The position numbers were made by a program, and so were the translations under genes. Source: Artocarpus heterophyllus (taxonomy: Eukaryota; Streptophyta; Magnoliopsida; Rosales; Moraceae). From it: a stretch of 64,000 bases of DNA. The stretch is from positions 11,952,836 through 12,016,835 of the forward strand of contig CM046353.1 of NCBI GenBank assembly GCA_025403435.1. Reading direction: 5' to 3'. Within the stretch, counting starts at the first letter, position 1. The number at the start of each line of letters is the position of its first letter. Shown piece after piece: positions 33,626 to 46,300 of the stretch. The notes below the pieces were generated by a model. It ran no database searches. It saw only the letters and a list, made by a program, of their open reading frames with translations, and was not told the DNA's origin.

Positions 33626-34680
33626 AAGATAAGTTCACGCGTTTTTATGCAGATCTTATCAAATATTGATCCGAATTTGATTTTGATTCGAATTTTGAGA
33701 CCTAATCTGATAAGGACTGACCCTAGATCCTACCTCTATAAATAGGGAGTAAGTCACATAAGTTATTTAGAGCAATTGAGAGATTAAGAGTGATACTCTG
33801 CTGGTGACAATCTGAAAACTCCCTAAGAGCTTTTGTTCACAAATCACGAACACTAGCTTTGGGTGCTCTCGATTGGTTGGAAGGAGAGTCACCTAGAGGA
33901 AGAGCTGTACGTGTGAGCCCACACTCACTCCGGTCATGAATAGAGAATATCAAAGAAGACCAGTTGGTTAAAGCTCTTCTAGAACGTTACTTCTCTTCAC
34001 GCTTTGCGAGGGTTCTTTGGCAATCAAAGGTTAGTAAGATCTAGTTAATTTATGCATATAGCATGTCAAACTTGTGTTTTGGAAAATACTCTGATGTAAA
34101 ATTTTTAAAATTTCGCTGCGTACTATTTTTCCAACATACACCACTTAACATAGAGCTTGACTAAGGCTCGTTGCAACAGCTCTTCAATTGGCAAACCTAA
34201 TCAACAAAGCCTAATTCCTCCCTAGTGGAGACAAAAATGACCCAGACTAGAGACAGATCTAGCTGAATATAACTACAAACCTCGCTTCTCACAAGCGGAT
34301 AAACCACACATAATAAGTCTAGAGATAGAAAAACCATCTCCATTATTACAAACAGATCAAAAATAACACACAAAAAATACAAAAAAGAGGCGAAAATTTC
34401 GCTGCCTTTATTAAACAAACGACATGGCCTCCACAGCGATTCCCGACACTGAAGTCCATCACCGCTAGCTCAAAGCCACCGCGTCCAATCCACAACCAAC
34501 GGCACGAACCCATACGGGCCCCTCAACGCTGGTGCCATATGGGCTGCAGCAAAGCCTGCCCAACCTATGCTCGAGTTAAACCACCAAGGCTCTTCCTATG
34601 CCCCTCTAACTCGGCCTAGACCCGGTTGAGCTTCACTCTCCCCACGGTCGCTGTAGATGGCCTCGCCCTCCTTGGCGCCA

Positions 34681-36806
34681 AGTCTAGATCGGTAGAGTTC
34701 TGTTATGACCCAACTCTACACCCAAGCTCCGGCCTGCTTTAATCATGTCTTTCCTGGCTGTATGAACTCCAGCTTCGTGTAGATCGCCCGTCGACCACTT
34801 ACTAAACAGAAAACAAAGGATGGCAACCCGTCGACCCACCGGCCCCAACTCTTTCTCTCTCTTTCTCGCTGTCTCTCTCTGTCTCTTACTCACACTCTCG
34901 CTCTTATTGTATTATAATTTGCAATATCCAATGAATTTTTAATTATATTCAATTTTCTATTTAATTAATGTACGTACATGCAGGCCTCGTGGGGATTTCA
35001 CATGGTGTGCTATCAAACATACCAACATGAATAATTTCAATTTCAAGACTCAAGGACATATAATATGCAACACCTAAGAGACAAAATATACATTGCCCTC
35101 CAACCAATATTTCTACCAGTAGGTCAACCATGCTATACATAATATATGCCGTTCAATTTTAAGAATTCTTTATCCATTTCACCCTTATATATTTTGTTGA
35201 ATCTCTCTCCACCGCTAATTAATACAAAGACTATAATCGAAATAGCTTGCTAATAACGGTTCTTCAAACACATAGTATTGTATTTGTTTGTAGACATGCA
35301 TATATGTGTGTATGTTTATATATTGTTAACATATGATTTAACTTTCCTTTAGCAACATTCTTTAATTTTAAGAGTTGAGAAAACTAGGGTTTATCTTTTC
35401 GTTTATCAACGACTTAATTTGTAAATTAATTCATCACATACCATAATGTGCCTCTTTGTTTGACAACACTAGGTAAAAAAAAAGCGACTCTAGTCTTTTG
35501 CTGGCAGTTTTAGTGCACACTCTCAAGATCTCCACATGTCATTATTTTGGGTTACGAAGTTCCATGTTAATTTACGCAATAAACGACATCGAAGTAAAGG
35601 GAGTTCTTAAATTAAATAAATAAACAATTACCAATGGTGCAAATGCAATAGAGAGTTTAGAACAAAGACATGTATTAACTTGCGTATGTTTATATAATTA
35701 TATATAGTTCTGCAAAGACAAAAACGATTGCCTAATTCTTGACTTTTGAGTTCAAACTTTGTCAACCAAAAATTTTATATTCAAATAATATTTAATAAGT
35801 TATTATAGTACTGCGTCAAATTACTATGCTTGTTTCAGATCTACTAATTGGACCCAATTAAATTATGAAGATATATTAAAGTGTTCAAATTAAATTGCTT
35901 GATAGTGTAAAAATTTCGGCATTGACATATTTGATTGGACTAGTATAGGATTGTATAGTTGCCGGACTTTCCTTAATTTAGATTATATTAATATTGGTAA
36001 TTTGTTTTATTAATTAATACAACAATGGCAGACCCTCTTAATCTTTATTCTTAGTTTTGTGTCCTTTATAAGAAGCACATAAATCTAAAGTGTAACTAAA
36101 AGGCGCCTAAATCTTAAGAGTTTTAAGTAGTGTATGTTTCTAAATTTTAAATTTAGTCAAAATTATAAAAATATTCAAAATTGAGCCGTACAAATAAGAC
36201 ACCCTTGCTAGAGGCGTTTCTGTAATTCTCCCATAAAGTTATGAACAAAATTTTTGGCCGAGTTAATAGTGTCGGATGACCTTGGTCAAAACTTCTCAGG
36301 CATGACTATATATAAACTAGAATATAAAAGTTTAATATGATAATTGATAAGTCTATTAATTTTAACATTAATATCGGTCAACCATAGTGGGAAGAGGTCA
36401 AATGCTTAACTAGCAAGAGGGTAGCACATGTAAAGACAAGCTATAAAACCAGGCAATGAAAGACAGATCAAGTGACATCATGTATTTATGTTAATAATAC
36501 ACTTTAAATTACAACGAATCACATTACTTATAAAAACATATAATTAGCATAAACTAGTCATATACATAATAAGTATCGCATTGCATGAATTGTTATTCTA
36601 GTCATATTTGTTATATATATATATATATATATATATTCCTATGCAACTACTATCGTTATTGCTACTATCCCCACCCTTATTATATATTTACTATATATTA
36701 TAAATACTCTATTTTTGCCATTATAACTATGATAGAGTCCCATGAATCAATTTTATCTCATATATATATATATATATATATTTATATATGTTTTTCGTGA
36801 TTGTCC
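34681..36806. other. Intergenic
   Basis: G+C-richer to about 34900, then AT-rich. (TA)n tracts at about 36612-36636 and 36761-36786. No gene recognised. Confidence 0.45.
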
Positions 36807-36980
36807 AGCTGTATGGTTAAGTGATGAGAATTATGGTTCCCATCATAAACTCAGTTATAAACAGTGTAAAGCTCTCACATGCTACAGTAACAATAAAAAA
36901 AATTGCTACAGTGTAAAGCTCTCATATGCTATAATAAAAATGGTTCTAACCAATAATTCTCACCACCCTTCCAAACACCC
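36807..36980. mobile_element. MITE family M160, copy d
   Basis: Both internal motifs are present (AGCTCTCACATGCTACAGTA and AGCTCTCATATGCTATAATA). The right end CCTTCCAAACACCC is clear; the left end is diverged. Confidence 0.75.
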
Positions 36981-37642
36981 TTTGTGTTTCCTTCGTAATA
37001 TGGTTAGGTGCAAACACAAATTCCCTACTAAAAGAGTTTTCCAGAATAATGCACATGTATCGCGACGATATACTATACATGCCAATACGACAAATGTGTC
37101 CATATGCACATTCTCAGCAAGAAGAAAAGATGTTCCTATATATACATACATATATATATATATATACGCAACTTAAATTACACCTAATCTAATTAATTTA
37201 TGGCCTTACTTTCTTTTACACGAAATGTACATTATGTTGCCGTTTTTGTCATTTTAATTTGTCTGTATAGCAATTTTGAAGCCATAACACACCCTTTCCT
37301 AAACACAAAAAAATAAGATTCAAAACACCCGCTAAGCTAGAACAATGACTATAATAAATGGACTAATTATAGAACAACGTATATATAGAGTGTATAAAAA
37401 GTATATAAAACCGCACATTGAAGTAATTGTTCATAGTTTTGACTAATATTCCTTTCTGTAACCATACAAGGAAATGAAAATAAGAAAAGCAAAAAATAAA
37501 TTAAAAAATTCGCTTTCAGGGGAACTATATTAAAAAGCAAGTCAAATTAAGTTGAAAGCGAAATGAAACAGATAGATAACATGGGCTAGTTTGATAGAGA
37601 TATAATTAGCCGCCCTGGTCTAGTACCATTATTATTCTTCTT

Positions 37643-37643
37643 C

Positions 37644-37677
<34 letters not shown>
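37643..37677. repeat. (TTA)n microsatellite
   Basis: About 11 TTA units, upstream of the bHLH gene. Confidence 0.85.
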
Positions 37678-37678
<1 letters not shown>

Positions 37679-37799
37679 AGGTTCTGACTTTGTGAGTCAC
37701 CTGAACGTTTCATATTCCCCCCTAATTCGTTTCATGCAATAAATATCCTTGTGACTAGAGAACTCTCTCCAAGAAGGAAACAATCCGTTGTTACACTCA

Positions 37800-37965
37800 A
37801 AGATATACACCTCTTTATATATAAATATATATATAGATATATATATATGCACATATACACATATACATATGTCCTCCTGTGTTCCTTAATATTTCATTTG
37901 CAAAACGAGCTTATATAGATTGAGGAAAGAGCAAAAGTTTTAGTTCTCTGCGTTTTTCATCCGAG
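37800..37965 (+). promoter_or_regulatory. bHLH gene promoter and non-coding first exon
   Basis: A TATATATAAATATATATA-type stretch (~37817-37850) is followed by a leader ending CCGAG with a GTAAGG donor at 37966. The only ATG in it meets a stop after six codons, so this exon is taken as 5' UTR. Confidence 0.45.
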
Positions 37966-38463
37966 GTAAGGTTTGTATGTCAATTTACATTTTTATTTAG
38001 TACATTGAGCTTTATTAGCTAATTTCTTCAAAATTATTTTTAAGTATATTTAGTCCATATAAATATATATTAAATAAATTCATGATGTTCTTCTGTTTGA
38101 GGACCTTTTTGGATTTGTTTGCGGTGCTAAACAAATCCTTTATCTTTTGATCTCGATGCATGTTTAACAAGCACAAAAACCCTTTTTTTTTTGTTTTCAT
38201 TCTCATTGATTTTAATTGTCTTGAGTTTCTTTCCTCGTATATGTATTTGTACGTTTCTATAAATATATCCTACATATGAAAGAATCCCATAAAAACTATA
38301 TTTGTTTCATCACAAGCATAGACTATTCTTTTCATATCAATTTTTAATTGTTTAAGTATGTTACATTACGCCACTGGCCGGCTCTGATCTTCAAAGGCCT
38401 TTTGACATTGTTCAGAACAAGGCAGGTTCTACCTCGGGGATCGATTTTGATCATTTGAACGAA

Positions 38464-40487
38464 ATGAGGAACGCCATTCTTCCACTCGCATCGCCTACTT
38501 ATGAATTCAGTAACGATCCTTTCGAAAGTCTAATTACTAATCTCTCTTCTTTTTTAACATAAACTTCAAGTTATATTCAAAACATATTGATGATTTTTTT
38601 GTGTGTTTAATTTCTTACCATATGTTAGGTAACATTAACTATGAGCCCCAAATTTTGAATGAAAATCTCCACAACATGAGTTCTGGGTTTTGCATGGAGC
38701 CCAAGGAGATGTTGGACAATGAAAACCAACAAAGAGCTGAAAACTATTCAGTTCCCAGCTTTCAGTCCTCACTTGCCACTTATCAACCAGGTTTGGTGCA
38801 TTTCACAATCTCAGCTAATCATATAATTTTCTAGGGAACAAATTTTCATAGCTTTTGCCTAACTTTCACACGTCTTTTCCTATCTTTGTCAAAAATCCCT
38901 TTCCTGAAATTTGTATTTTAGCTTGCTCTCCCATAATGGTCAACAACTAAAAGACTAACTGACCACTATTTTCACCACATTGTTAAACAGCAGCTTTTCC
39001 ATCAAGTGTTTTGAGCTCATGTGATCTTGACAATATCTCCCACCACTACCAGTCAATGTTGCTTGGCAAGAAGATTTTGGCTTCACAACTTGATGTGGTA
39101 TCAATGTCAATCTTTATCCTTTTTTTTTTTTTGGTTTTATGATCTGTATCTTCAGTGTGGTTGATCTTGACTTTTACAAGTAGGATTGATTAGAGAGTAC
39201 CAGAAGCACAAGAGAATAAAGACAAAGTGGAAAAAAACAATTCTTGAAATTATAGTGGAGAAAATAGTAGATGATGATTTGGTCTTTCACCTTAAACAGC
39301 ATTAATGTTAGACCTGCTGTTGAGCTAATTGGAGAACAGTCAAAACTTGGCAATGAAAAATTTGAAAACCGACACGCTTATGGCGATATGTTTTCAACCG
39401 TTAGATCGTCATCACACAATCAGAAAAGATAGCAATCGACTATTCTTTATCCAATGAAAGTATCAATTTCCTAATTTTTTTTGTTTTTTTGCCAAAGGAT
39501 TTCCATGCTATACGAAATTCAAGGAAACGTCCAATTGAAGTTAACAATGACATGTTCGCCAAAAGAAGCAAAGTGACAGGAAATAACCAACAATGGCAAA
39601 ACCAAGTGATCATGAGAGAAACATTAATGCAAGAGAACAAGGTAATAATATATATACATGTTAATTATGTATAGCAATTGTAACCCTGTAATTAAACTAC
39701 TTTTGGCCAATTTTGAACAAATTAATAATCGTCTTTAAAAAATGGCTTAATTTGTTCTCTGCTAGTTAAGGTTTTGATATCCTTTTTTCATGTAATTATG
39801 AAGGTGCAGGGACTGCCTGCAAAGAGAAGCCAAAAGCTCACTGACAAAATCACTGCTCTTCAAAAGCTGGTTTCCCCCTATGGCAAGGTCTGTAATTTTG
39901 TTTCGTTTTTTTTCAAATTATTCTTTGAATTGGATTTATTAATTTGAATTCGCCATTTGCTATAAGACGGTTGGTTATCTATATAAATCGAACTTGATTT
40001 ATTGTTAATCAAACTGAATGTTGCAGACTGACACTGCATCAGTTCTTCAAGAGGCTTCTCTTTATATCAAGCTTCTTCAGGAACAAATTCAGGTACCTAT
40101 CATATATATATATGTAACACTTCCATAATTTATTTTGTTTTTGACATATATTTCTTTCTTTTCTTCTTGAAGCAGAATCTGTTTCGGATGCTGAGTAGCT
40201 CATATGACATTAGTGTTAGAAGCCTGCCTGACTCGCAGGTATCACAAATCAGGCCAAACAATCTTTTCTTTTTTTTTCCCCCTTAATTTTTGTAATGTTT
40301 CATTTGAATTTTCATCTCTTACAATTACCCTTTATGTTTGCGAAATGGAAATAAATGTGAACAGAAAACTGGAAAGAGGCGGCTAGACCTTAGAAGCAAT
40401 GGCCTCTGCTTGGTTCCAATATCATTTACACAGAAAGTGACAATGGATCAAGAGAGACTAGTTGCTCACAAATACTGGCGTTGCTAG
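38464..40487 (+). CDS. bHLH transcription factor, non-canonical basic region
   Basis: Eight coding exons: 38464-38509, 38629-38790, 38991-39097, 39498-39641, 39804-39887, 40027-40092, 40176-40238, 40365-40487. All are GT-AG and stay in frame, giving about 264 residues with this start. The helix-loop-helix (exons E-F) reads KLTDKITALQKLVSPYGKTD then ASVLQEASLYIKLLQEQIQ. The basic part (PAKRSQ) lacks the H-E-R residues of E-box binders, as in the plant subgroup containing bHLH68/112/103. The C-terminal motif LDLRSNGLCLVPISF is typical of that group. A basic patch (RNSRKRP, KRSK) in exon D may be a nuclear signal. Start uncertain: the frame is open upstream to about 38350 without ATG, so an unseen 5' exon could add residues. 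Exon E could begin at 39810 instead. Confidence 0.8.
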
Positions 40488-41044
40488 CTTTGAAGGAAAA
40501 TGAAACCTCCCCTGTCTTATTTACATAGATATATATATATATGTGTGTGTCTTAATATAGTTATGTATTGCTTTACAATATGGTACATTTTATGTAAGGA
40601 GGAAGTTATTTCGAGCTATTAGAACCTTTTGGCTAGCTAAGGTATAGAGTTAGAAAGCTAGAGTAATTAGAGATTTTCTGTGCTTTGGTTCATGCTAGCT
40701 AAGGTAATTAAGAGAGTATCTCATTAATTAAACAGAAAATGCTACAGTTTTATCATTGTTAGTGATCTTTATAGCGCATTCTCAACCATTTACAGAGTCA
40801 CATGTCCATTATAAGTTTCGCGGATTTATATGTTAAAGCTCATTCTTTCTCATCCAAAGCTAAAAAGAATGATGGTATTGACCTTATAATGAATGGAAGC
40901 AAAAGCAAATGTCCTTTACTCAGAATTAAAGAGACAAGCTAGAGTGACAAGAAAATTAAAATAGTACCACTAAGCCCAAATAAAGCTCATCAAATCAATC
41001 AAAAATAAAAGAGAAAGTCAAGATCAAGATCAAGACGACAACGA
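40488..41044. other. bHLH 3' flank
   Basis: AT-rich; includes the probable 3' UTR of the bHLH gene. No other feature. Confidence 0.5.
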
Positions 41045-42335
41045 TCACGTCTTTGTCGTTGTCGTAATCGTTGTCGTAATCCTTGAGGGCAAGACTAAAC
41101 TTGCAGCATAAGGTCTAAGATGATCAGCTAAGAAGTGCACAATATTCGAGCGCAACCAAATTATTTGCTTGTATTTGTTGTCACACTGATGATGATAAGT
41201 CATTTGACAAAGCACGTGCCAGAGAATAGCGAGAAAATCACTCAAACTCCATGAGCCAATCAATGTTTCAGAAAGTCCAATCCCTCTTGGAAGACAATTA
41301 GTATTAGTGTCGTATTCCTTGAACCATTTCTCTTCCACTTTGTCTCTCAAAACCCATATCTGGATGTAATTATCAGAGATGAACTCCACACACCCAATCT
41401 TCTCGGGCATAACCCCGTGTTCTTTTTTTCTCCGATGCCAGGATAGTTTTTAAAAAACGATCGTTAAATGAGGGTAGTATAATCTCAAATTTAACTCAAA
41501 ATCTTTATATGATGATCTTCTTGGCCAATGCCCTACTCGCCAGCCCCGAAACCCTCTTGAAGATCAAACGACATTATTGTGCCCGATACAGAATATTGTC
41601 GTTTGAGGAATCCAGGATAACCTTCCAAAATGGCGTCCCGCTACATTCTAGCATATAACCACGTGTTTAGTGAGAAGGGTAGTCAGCAAAAGGGTATCGT
41701 CCTCCATAATTGATCATGAACAGCGCTACCATTGATTGTGTAGGCTGGTCCCTCGATCTCTCCTTGGTGACTGACTAAGAAGCTTGAAAATCTTGTATCC
41801 CTTAGATGGCGAAGAATAACCAAATCACCATGATATGAAGCATTCTCCAGAGTTGGGAATTTCATGAGCTCTCCATGAATTATTGGATTGAAAATATAGA
41901 AACACTTGTCTACTTGAGCGCAATGTGCCACAAACCAGGCTTGAGAAGGCCACAGATTGGACATCATTTGGTTCCGAATAACTTACCTCGAATGGCAGAG
42001 AAACCTCAACCATGTCCTTTGCCTATAAATGATTATCAACTCCCAACTTTTCTGAAAAAATAAAGCTAAATGATGATGATCCTAATCCTCTAAATTTCCA
42101 TGCAGGCCTATGAAAATAACTTGGATTTTTTCATTTCGCGAGTTAAATGCAAATCTACAAATTTGGGGTCGCTCAAAAATCCGCGCCAAAACCTGCTGCA
42201 TGTGGATTTGAGACGCAGAAGTGATCTTGTTGATAGCCTCAAAACAATGTCAAGCACAATTTCACTTGGAAGATACTCAAAGGAGTGCCCCATATTCTTG
42301 ATCATCTTGTTCATCATTGCGGCTTCATGCTTCAT
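41045..42335 (-). pseudogene. F-box protein pseudogene
   Basis: Read on the minus strand from 42335. The N-terminal F-box is intact: LPSEIVLDIVLRLSTRSLLR, LKSTCSRFWRGFLSDPKF, then DLHLTREMKK. Such proteins recruit substrates to SCF ubiquitin ligases. Stops and frame changes follow. A second block (41967-41683) carries FYIFNPIIHGELMKFPTLE and ISGR-like sequence of the F-box-associated type, and a third (41410-41045) holds CVEFISDNYIQIWVLRD, the usual form of the F-box-associated region of this family. At least two frameshifts and several stops (~41683, 42108) separate the blocks, and no splice sites explain them. The order and strand fit one decayed gene of ~400 codons. Confidence 0.75.
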
Positions 42336-42945
42336 CCGTTAACATTGCTGCGACACAATTGAGCATGAAATTAAATAGAAAAACAGTTATTTGTTTGAGT
42401 TGACATAACTAAAATAAATTGAAAAAAGTCAAATCAATTAGAACAAAAAAAAGTGCTGGTACCAATACATATTGGTAGTCTGATTCTACTCACAAAAATA
42501 TTCATAATTCCTTTTTCCTAGTAAGCCAATTTTAAACAAAAAATTTGGGATAATTGAAGGGGACTTCTGTGTGGCAGATTAGTAAACACTAATTGTGGAT
42601 ACTGTTAAAAGTTAGATACCCTAATTCTATATTTATTGAGAGCAATAAAAAACCCAAAAAAATTGAGCAAACAAGAACACACTTAATTTATAAAGATTTA
42701 CTCTCGAGCTATGTCTACTTTTAACTTGTAAGAAAAAATCAGGCGCCTCATAACTCAATTTTGTATTTTTTCTCGAACTTTTCTAATAACCATAGAGCCA
42801 TTCGCACGTGTAAAGCAATAATCATACAGTTTGGCATGCAATATGCATAACGGTATGATTGAAAAAAAAATACATTTAAACATGCAAATCGCAAAAACAG
42901 AAAATCAATCGAAAATTGCATATTAAATAAATGAAAAGATGGAAG

Positions 42946-42992
<47 letters not shown>

Positions 42993-43384
42993 GACTATTG
43001 CAAAAATATAAGAATTCAAATCGATGGATGTTTCATGCCACGTGAAGAATGAGTTTTGCTGATGCGGAGGAGGTCCACCCCAACAGAAATCCAAATGAGC
43101 ATGCATTCTGTACAATTTTTTTTTTTTTTTTTGGGGCGAACCATACTTATACGTATATGTCGGGCAAAGAAGAATTAATCGGAGACAGTAAAATTCCAGT
43201 CTAATTACTTGCGGTAAGTATATATATGCCGCTTCCATCAATGCAACTTTTATGTAGACATAAGAATTTTTAAACTGCGGGTCTCTCTGAAAATTTTTTT
43301 GGTTTCATTTTTTTTAGCAATAACGACAAAAATACCTCTAACTTTATAAGAAGGGTTAATTACTTAAGGGTGCGCCTGTTGATA
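42336..43384. other. Intergenic with (TA)n tract
   Basis: AT-rich; (TA)n at about 42951-42991; T-run at 43117-43132. A 26 bp stretch at 43137-43162 resembles one at 47242-47267. No gene. Confidence 0.5.
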
Positions 43385-46300
43385 TACTTTATTTTACTTT
43401 CTATTTTTTTTCCCTTGTTCGGCGAATCTCTCTTTCATCATCTTCAGTGATGATCAAATCATCCATGTACGCTAACACCTTTCCTTTTCTAGCTTTAATA
43501 AATTAGCTAGAGTTTGCATGTACTATAGCATATCCACTTTGTGCAAGAAACTCAACAATCTTACCACACTATGTCCTAGGAGCTTGCTTTAAACCGTAAA
43601 GTGCCTTTCTCAATTTACACACATACTTTGAATAAGATCCATTCTCAAATCCCCTCGAATGAATCATGTAGATTTCTTGATCTAACTCTCCATGTAAAAA
43701 GGCATTCTTCACATCCATCTACAAGAGTTTGCATGACGGTGATTTTTGCTATTAGACTAAATGTCTCATCATAGTCTAGTCCATATTGCTGAGAAAACCC
43801 TTGAGCTACAAGTCAAGCTTTATATCTCTCAATTAATCCATCTAAGAGGGTCTTGATCTTGTATACCCATTTACAGGAGATGGGCTTAATATCTTTAGGC
43901 TTTGGCACTAGATCCCAAGTTTTATTTTACTCCAATGCTGTAATTTCTTCTTTCATAGCTTTTAACTATTTAGAGCTATGAGATGCTTCTTCACAAGTCT
44001 TTGGCTCTTTAAGACTTTCTTTCTCTGCTACGGCTGCATTCGTGTATCTAAGATTTGGCTTTCTCACTCTAGTTGACCTAGTGGTGCTTGTGGACTTATT
44101 GTAGCCTCGTGACTGGGTTCAACCTCCTCTGTTTGTCTATAGTATACACCGGCCTGCCAAGGACTTGCCACTACCAAGCAATCATCATCATTCTCATCTT
44201 CAGGGTCTCAAGTGCTTCTAGAGACTTAGTCTCACTTCAAAAATTTGCTCACCCATCTTCTCTTGAAGTTGATGTTCTATTTCTTTGGAATTCGGTAACT
44301 ATTCTTTCTATGGAGACCACCACAAAGATGCTTCATAAAACACTACATTTTGTGACATGTAACATTTTCCACTTGTAGTGTGTCAACACTTCCACCCTTT
44401 CCTTTGGCTGTCGTATCCCACAAAGATGCATCGTATTGCCTTTTTGTCAAATTTGCGATGTAAGTGAATAGGCACGAACACGTAGCACAAGCAGCCAAAA
44501 ACTCAAAAGTGACCAATTGCAGGTTTAGTACCCCATAATTTTTCAAATGGTGAAGTAAATCCATGTCTTGGTTTAAGAAGCCTGTTGATGACATGACTTA
44601 CTGTCTTTATACACTCAGCCCAAAATCTGGTAGTATGTTCTTGCCATGAAGCATGTTCCAACATATCTCCCCAAGATGTCGATTCTTTCTTTCCGTTGTT
44701 CCATTTTGTTGCGGCATGTTTGCACACATGAACTAATGTCGTTTTCGACATTCTCGCAGATATTCTTCAAACTCATCTGAAGTGTACTCTCCACCGTTGT
44801 TTGTACGCAAGCACCAAATCTCTCTACCAACTTCTCCTTCAATTATTTCTTTAAATTCTTTAAATTTTGTAAATGTTTTGGATTTTTCTTTCATAAAGAA
44901 AATCCACACATATCTTGTGAAGTCATCAATAAAAATGACCATATATCTCATTCCACTAATTGATGGTTGCTTCATGCGGCCAAAGACATCCGAGTAAACT
45001 AACTCTAATGGTGCCTTTGCTCTAAACTTTGATTCTTCATACGATAACTGATGCACCTTATTATTGACATCTTGCATAAATAGTGTCAGTTCTAACTTCA
45101 ACTTAAGGAAGACCCTTGAGTATTGATTTCTACTTCGTCACTTTTAACTTGTGGTAGCCAACGTGTCCTAACCTTGCATGCCATAAATTCACCTTCTCTT
45201 TCTTACGAGTATTGTCCACATAAGCAGACTCTACCGACATTACATAACTCTAATCTTCGTCTTTGGATTGTCGGTGTACTAGAGATCTTAATTACTTGAT
45301 ATGCTTTTACATTACGCGGGCCGAACACGAAATAGTGGCCCAATGATGTTAATTGTGCCATTGATAGCGAGTTTTTCTTCATTCTCGGTACATGATAGAC
45401 ATCGTAAAGTGACAATTTATTAGGACTATATCGGGGTATAACAGTTGCCTTACTGATATGAGCGATTGACAACCTTGAATTATTGGTTGTTACCACCACA
45501 CGGCTCATTTGTACTCTGTCAAATTCCGTAAGTTGTCTAGATCGTGAGTCATATGATTCGAACACCTGGAGTTGACGATCCAATCCTTCTTGTAGTTAAT
45601 CCGTCGAACCGTGAGTGCCACCTCTTCTTCAATAGCAAATGACGCTTCAACATCCCACTCATCGTCACTTTGCCTCTGTCTTAGAAGACATTGCATTACT
45701 TTCTGTACACTTTTTCTTAGACCAACAATTTTTAGCCATGTGGCATTTCTTGCTACATCTGTAAACTTCTTCCTTTGTTTGGATTGACTACTTTTGTCAT
45801 CGTGTTTTTGAGCTCTCTTTGATTGTGAACTCCTTTGATGACCACTTGATTTGGCATCATTTCTTCTTGATCCTTTCTCAATATTCTATTTGGCTTTGTA
45901 TGTGCTCTTACCACTGAAGAGCATTTTTTCTCACTTTTTGGTGAGACGCCACCCATCTTATTCATCAGTGCTTCTTGACCAGCAAGCAAGTTTTCAAACT
46001 CAACAAGTAATCGTTGAGTAGGCCAACCTTGTATAGCAGCAACAAAGCCTCTGTACTCTGTCTCAATCCACGAATGATTATGCTTTTCATTCTGGGTTCT
46101 TACGGACCGTAGGATCAAGTTCTAAAATTTCATGGCATAATGACTTTACTTTTGTAAAATATTGATTGATCATCAAATCTCCCAGTTTTTATGAATAATA
46201 ACTCATTCTCCAAGAGTTGTAGTCTTGCATCATTCTTTCATGAAAAAAATACGACGAAAGTGTTCCACGCTTCTTTTGGTGTTTTGGCTCTCAAATGTAT

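Larger units (their letters stand above)
31914..34136 (+). mobile_element. Solo LTR family S, copy 1, 2223 bp
   Basis: Termini TGTTAGACATGTAT and TTTTTCCAACA; flanks GACAC (31909-31913) and TACAC (34137-34141) match at 4 of 5. A TATA box (CTCTATAAATAGGG, ~33733) about 1.8 kb in sets plus orientation, leaving ~400 bp of transcribed R/U5. There is no internal domain, and the next copy (49707-51711) has a different target duplication, so the two are independent solo LTRs. The family is probably Copia, judging by its termini. Confidence 0.8.
31715..34680 (-). mobile_element. LINE-like 3' end debris, split by a solo LTR
   Basis: A T-run (31715-31727) followed by GGATAAAGAAACTTCATTTA is, on the minus strand, a 3' end TGAAGTTTCTTTATCC plus poly-A, as seen at plant non-LTR retrotransposon 3' ends. 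A related junction lies at 59029. The sequence resumes after the solo LTR at 34137 and has no intact frame. Its extent past ~34200 is uncertain. Confidence 0.35.

Noticed and set aside
38350..38390. Start codon ATGTTACATTACGCC near 38358
   Set aside because: Its frame stops after nine codons and does not match the frame of the bHLH exon.
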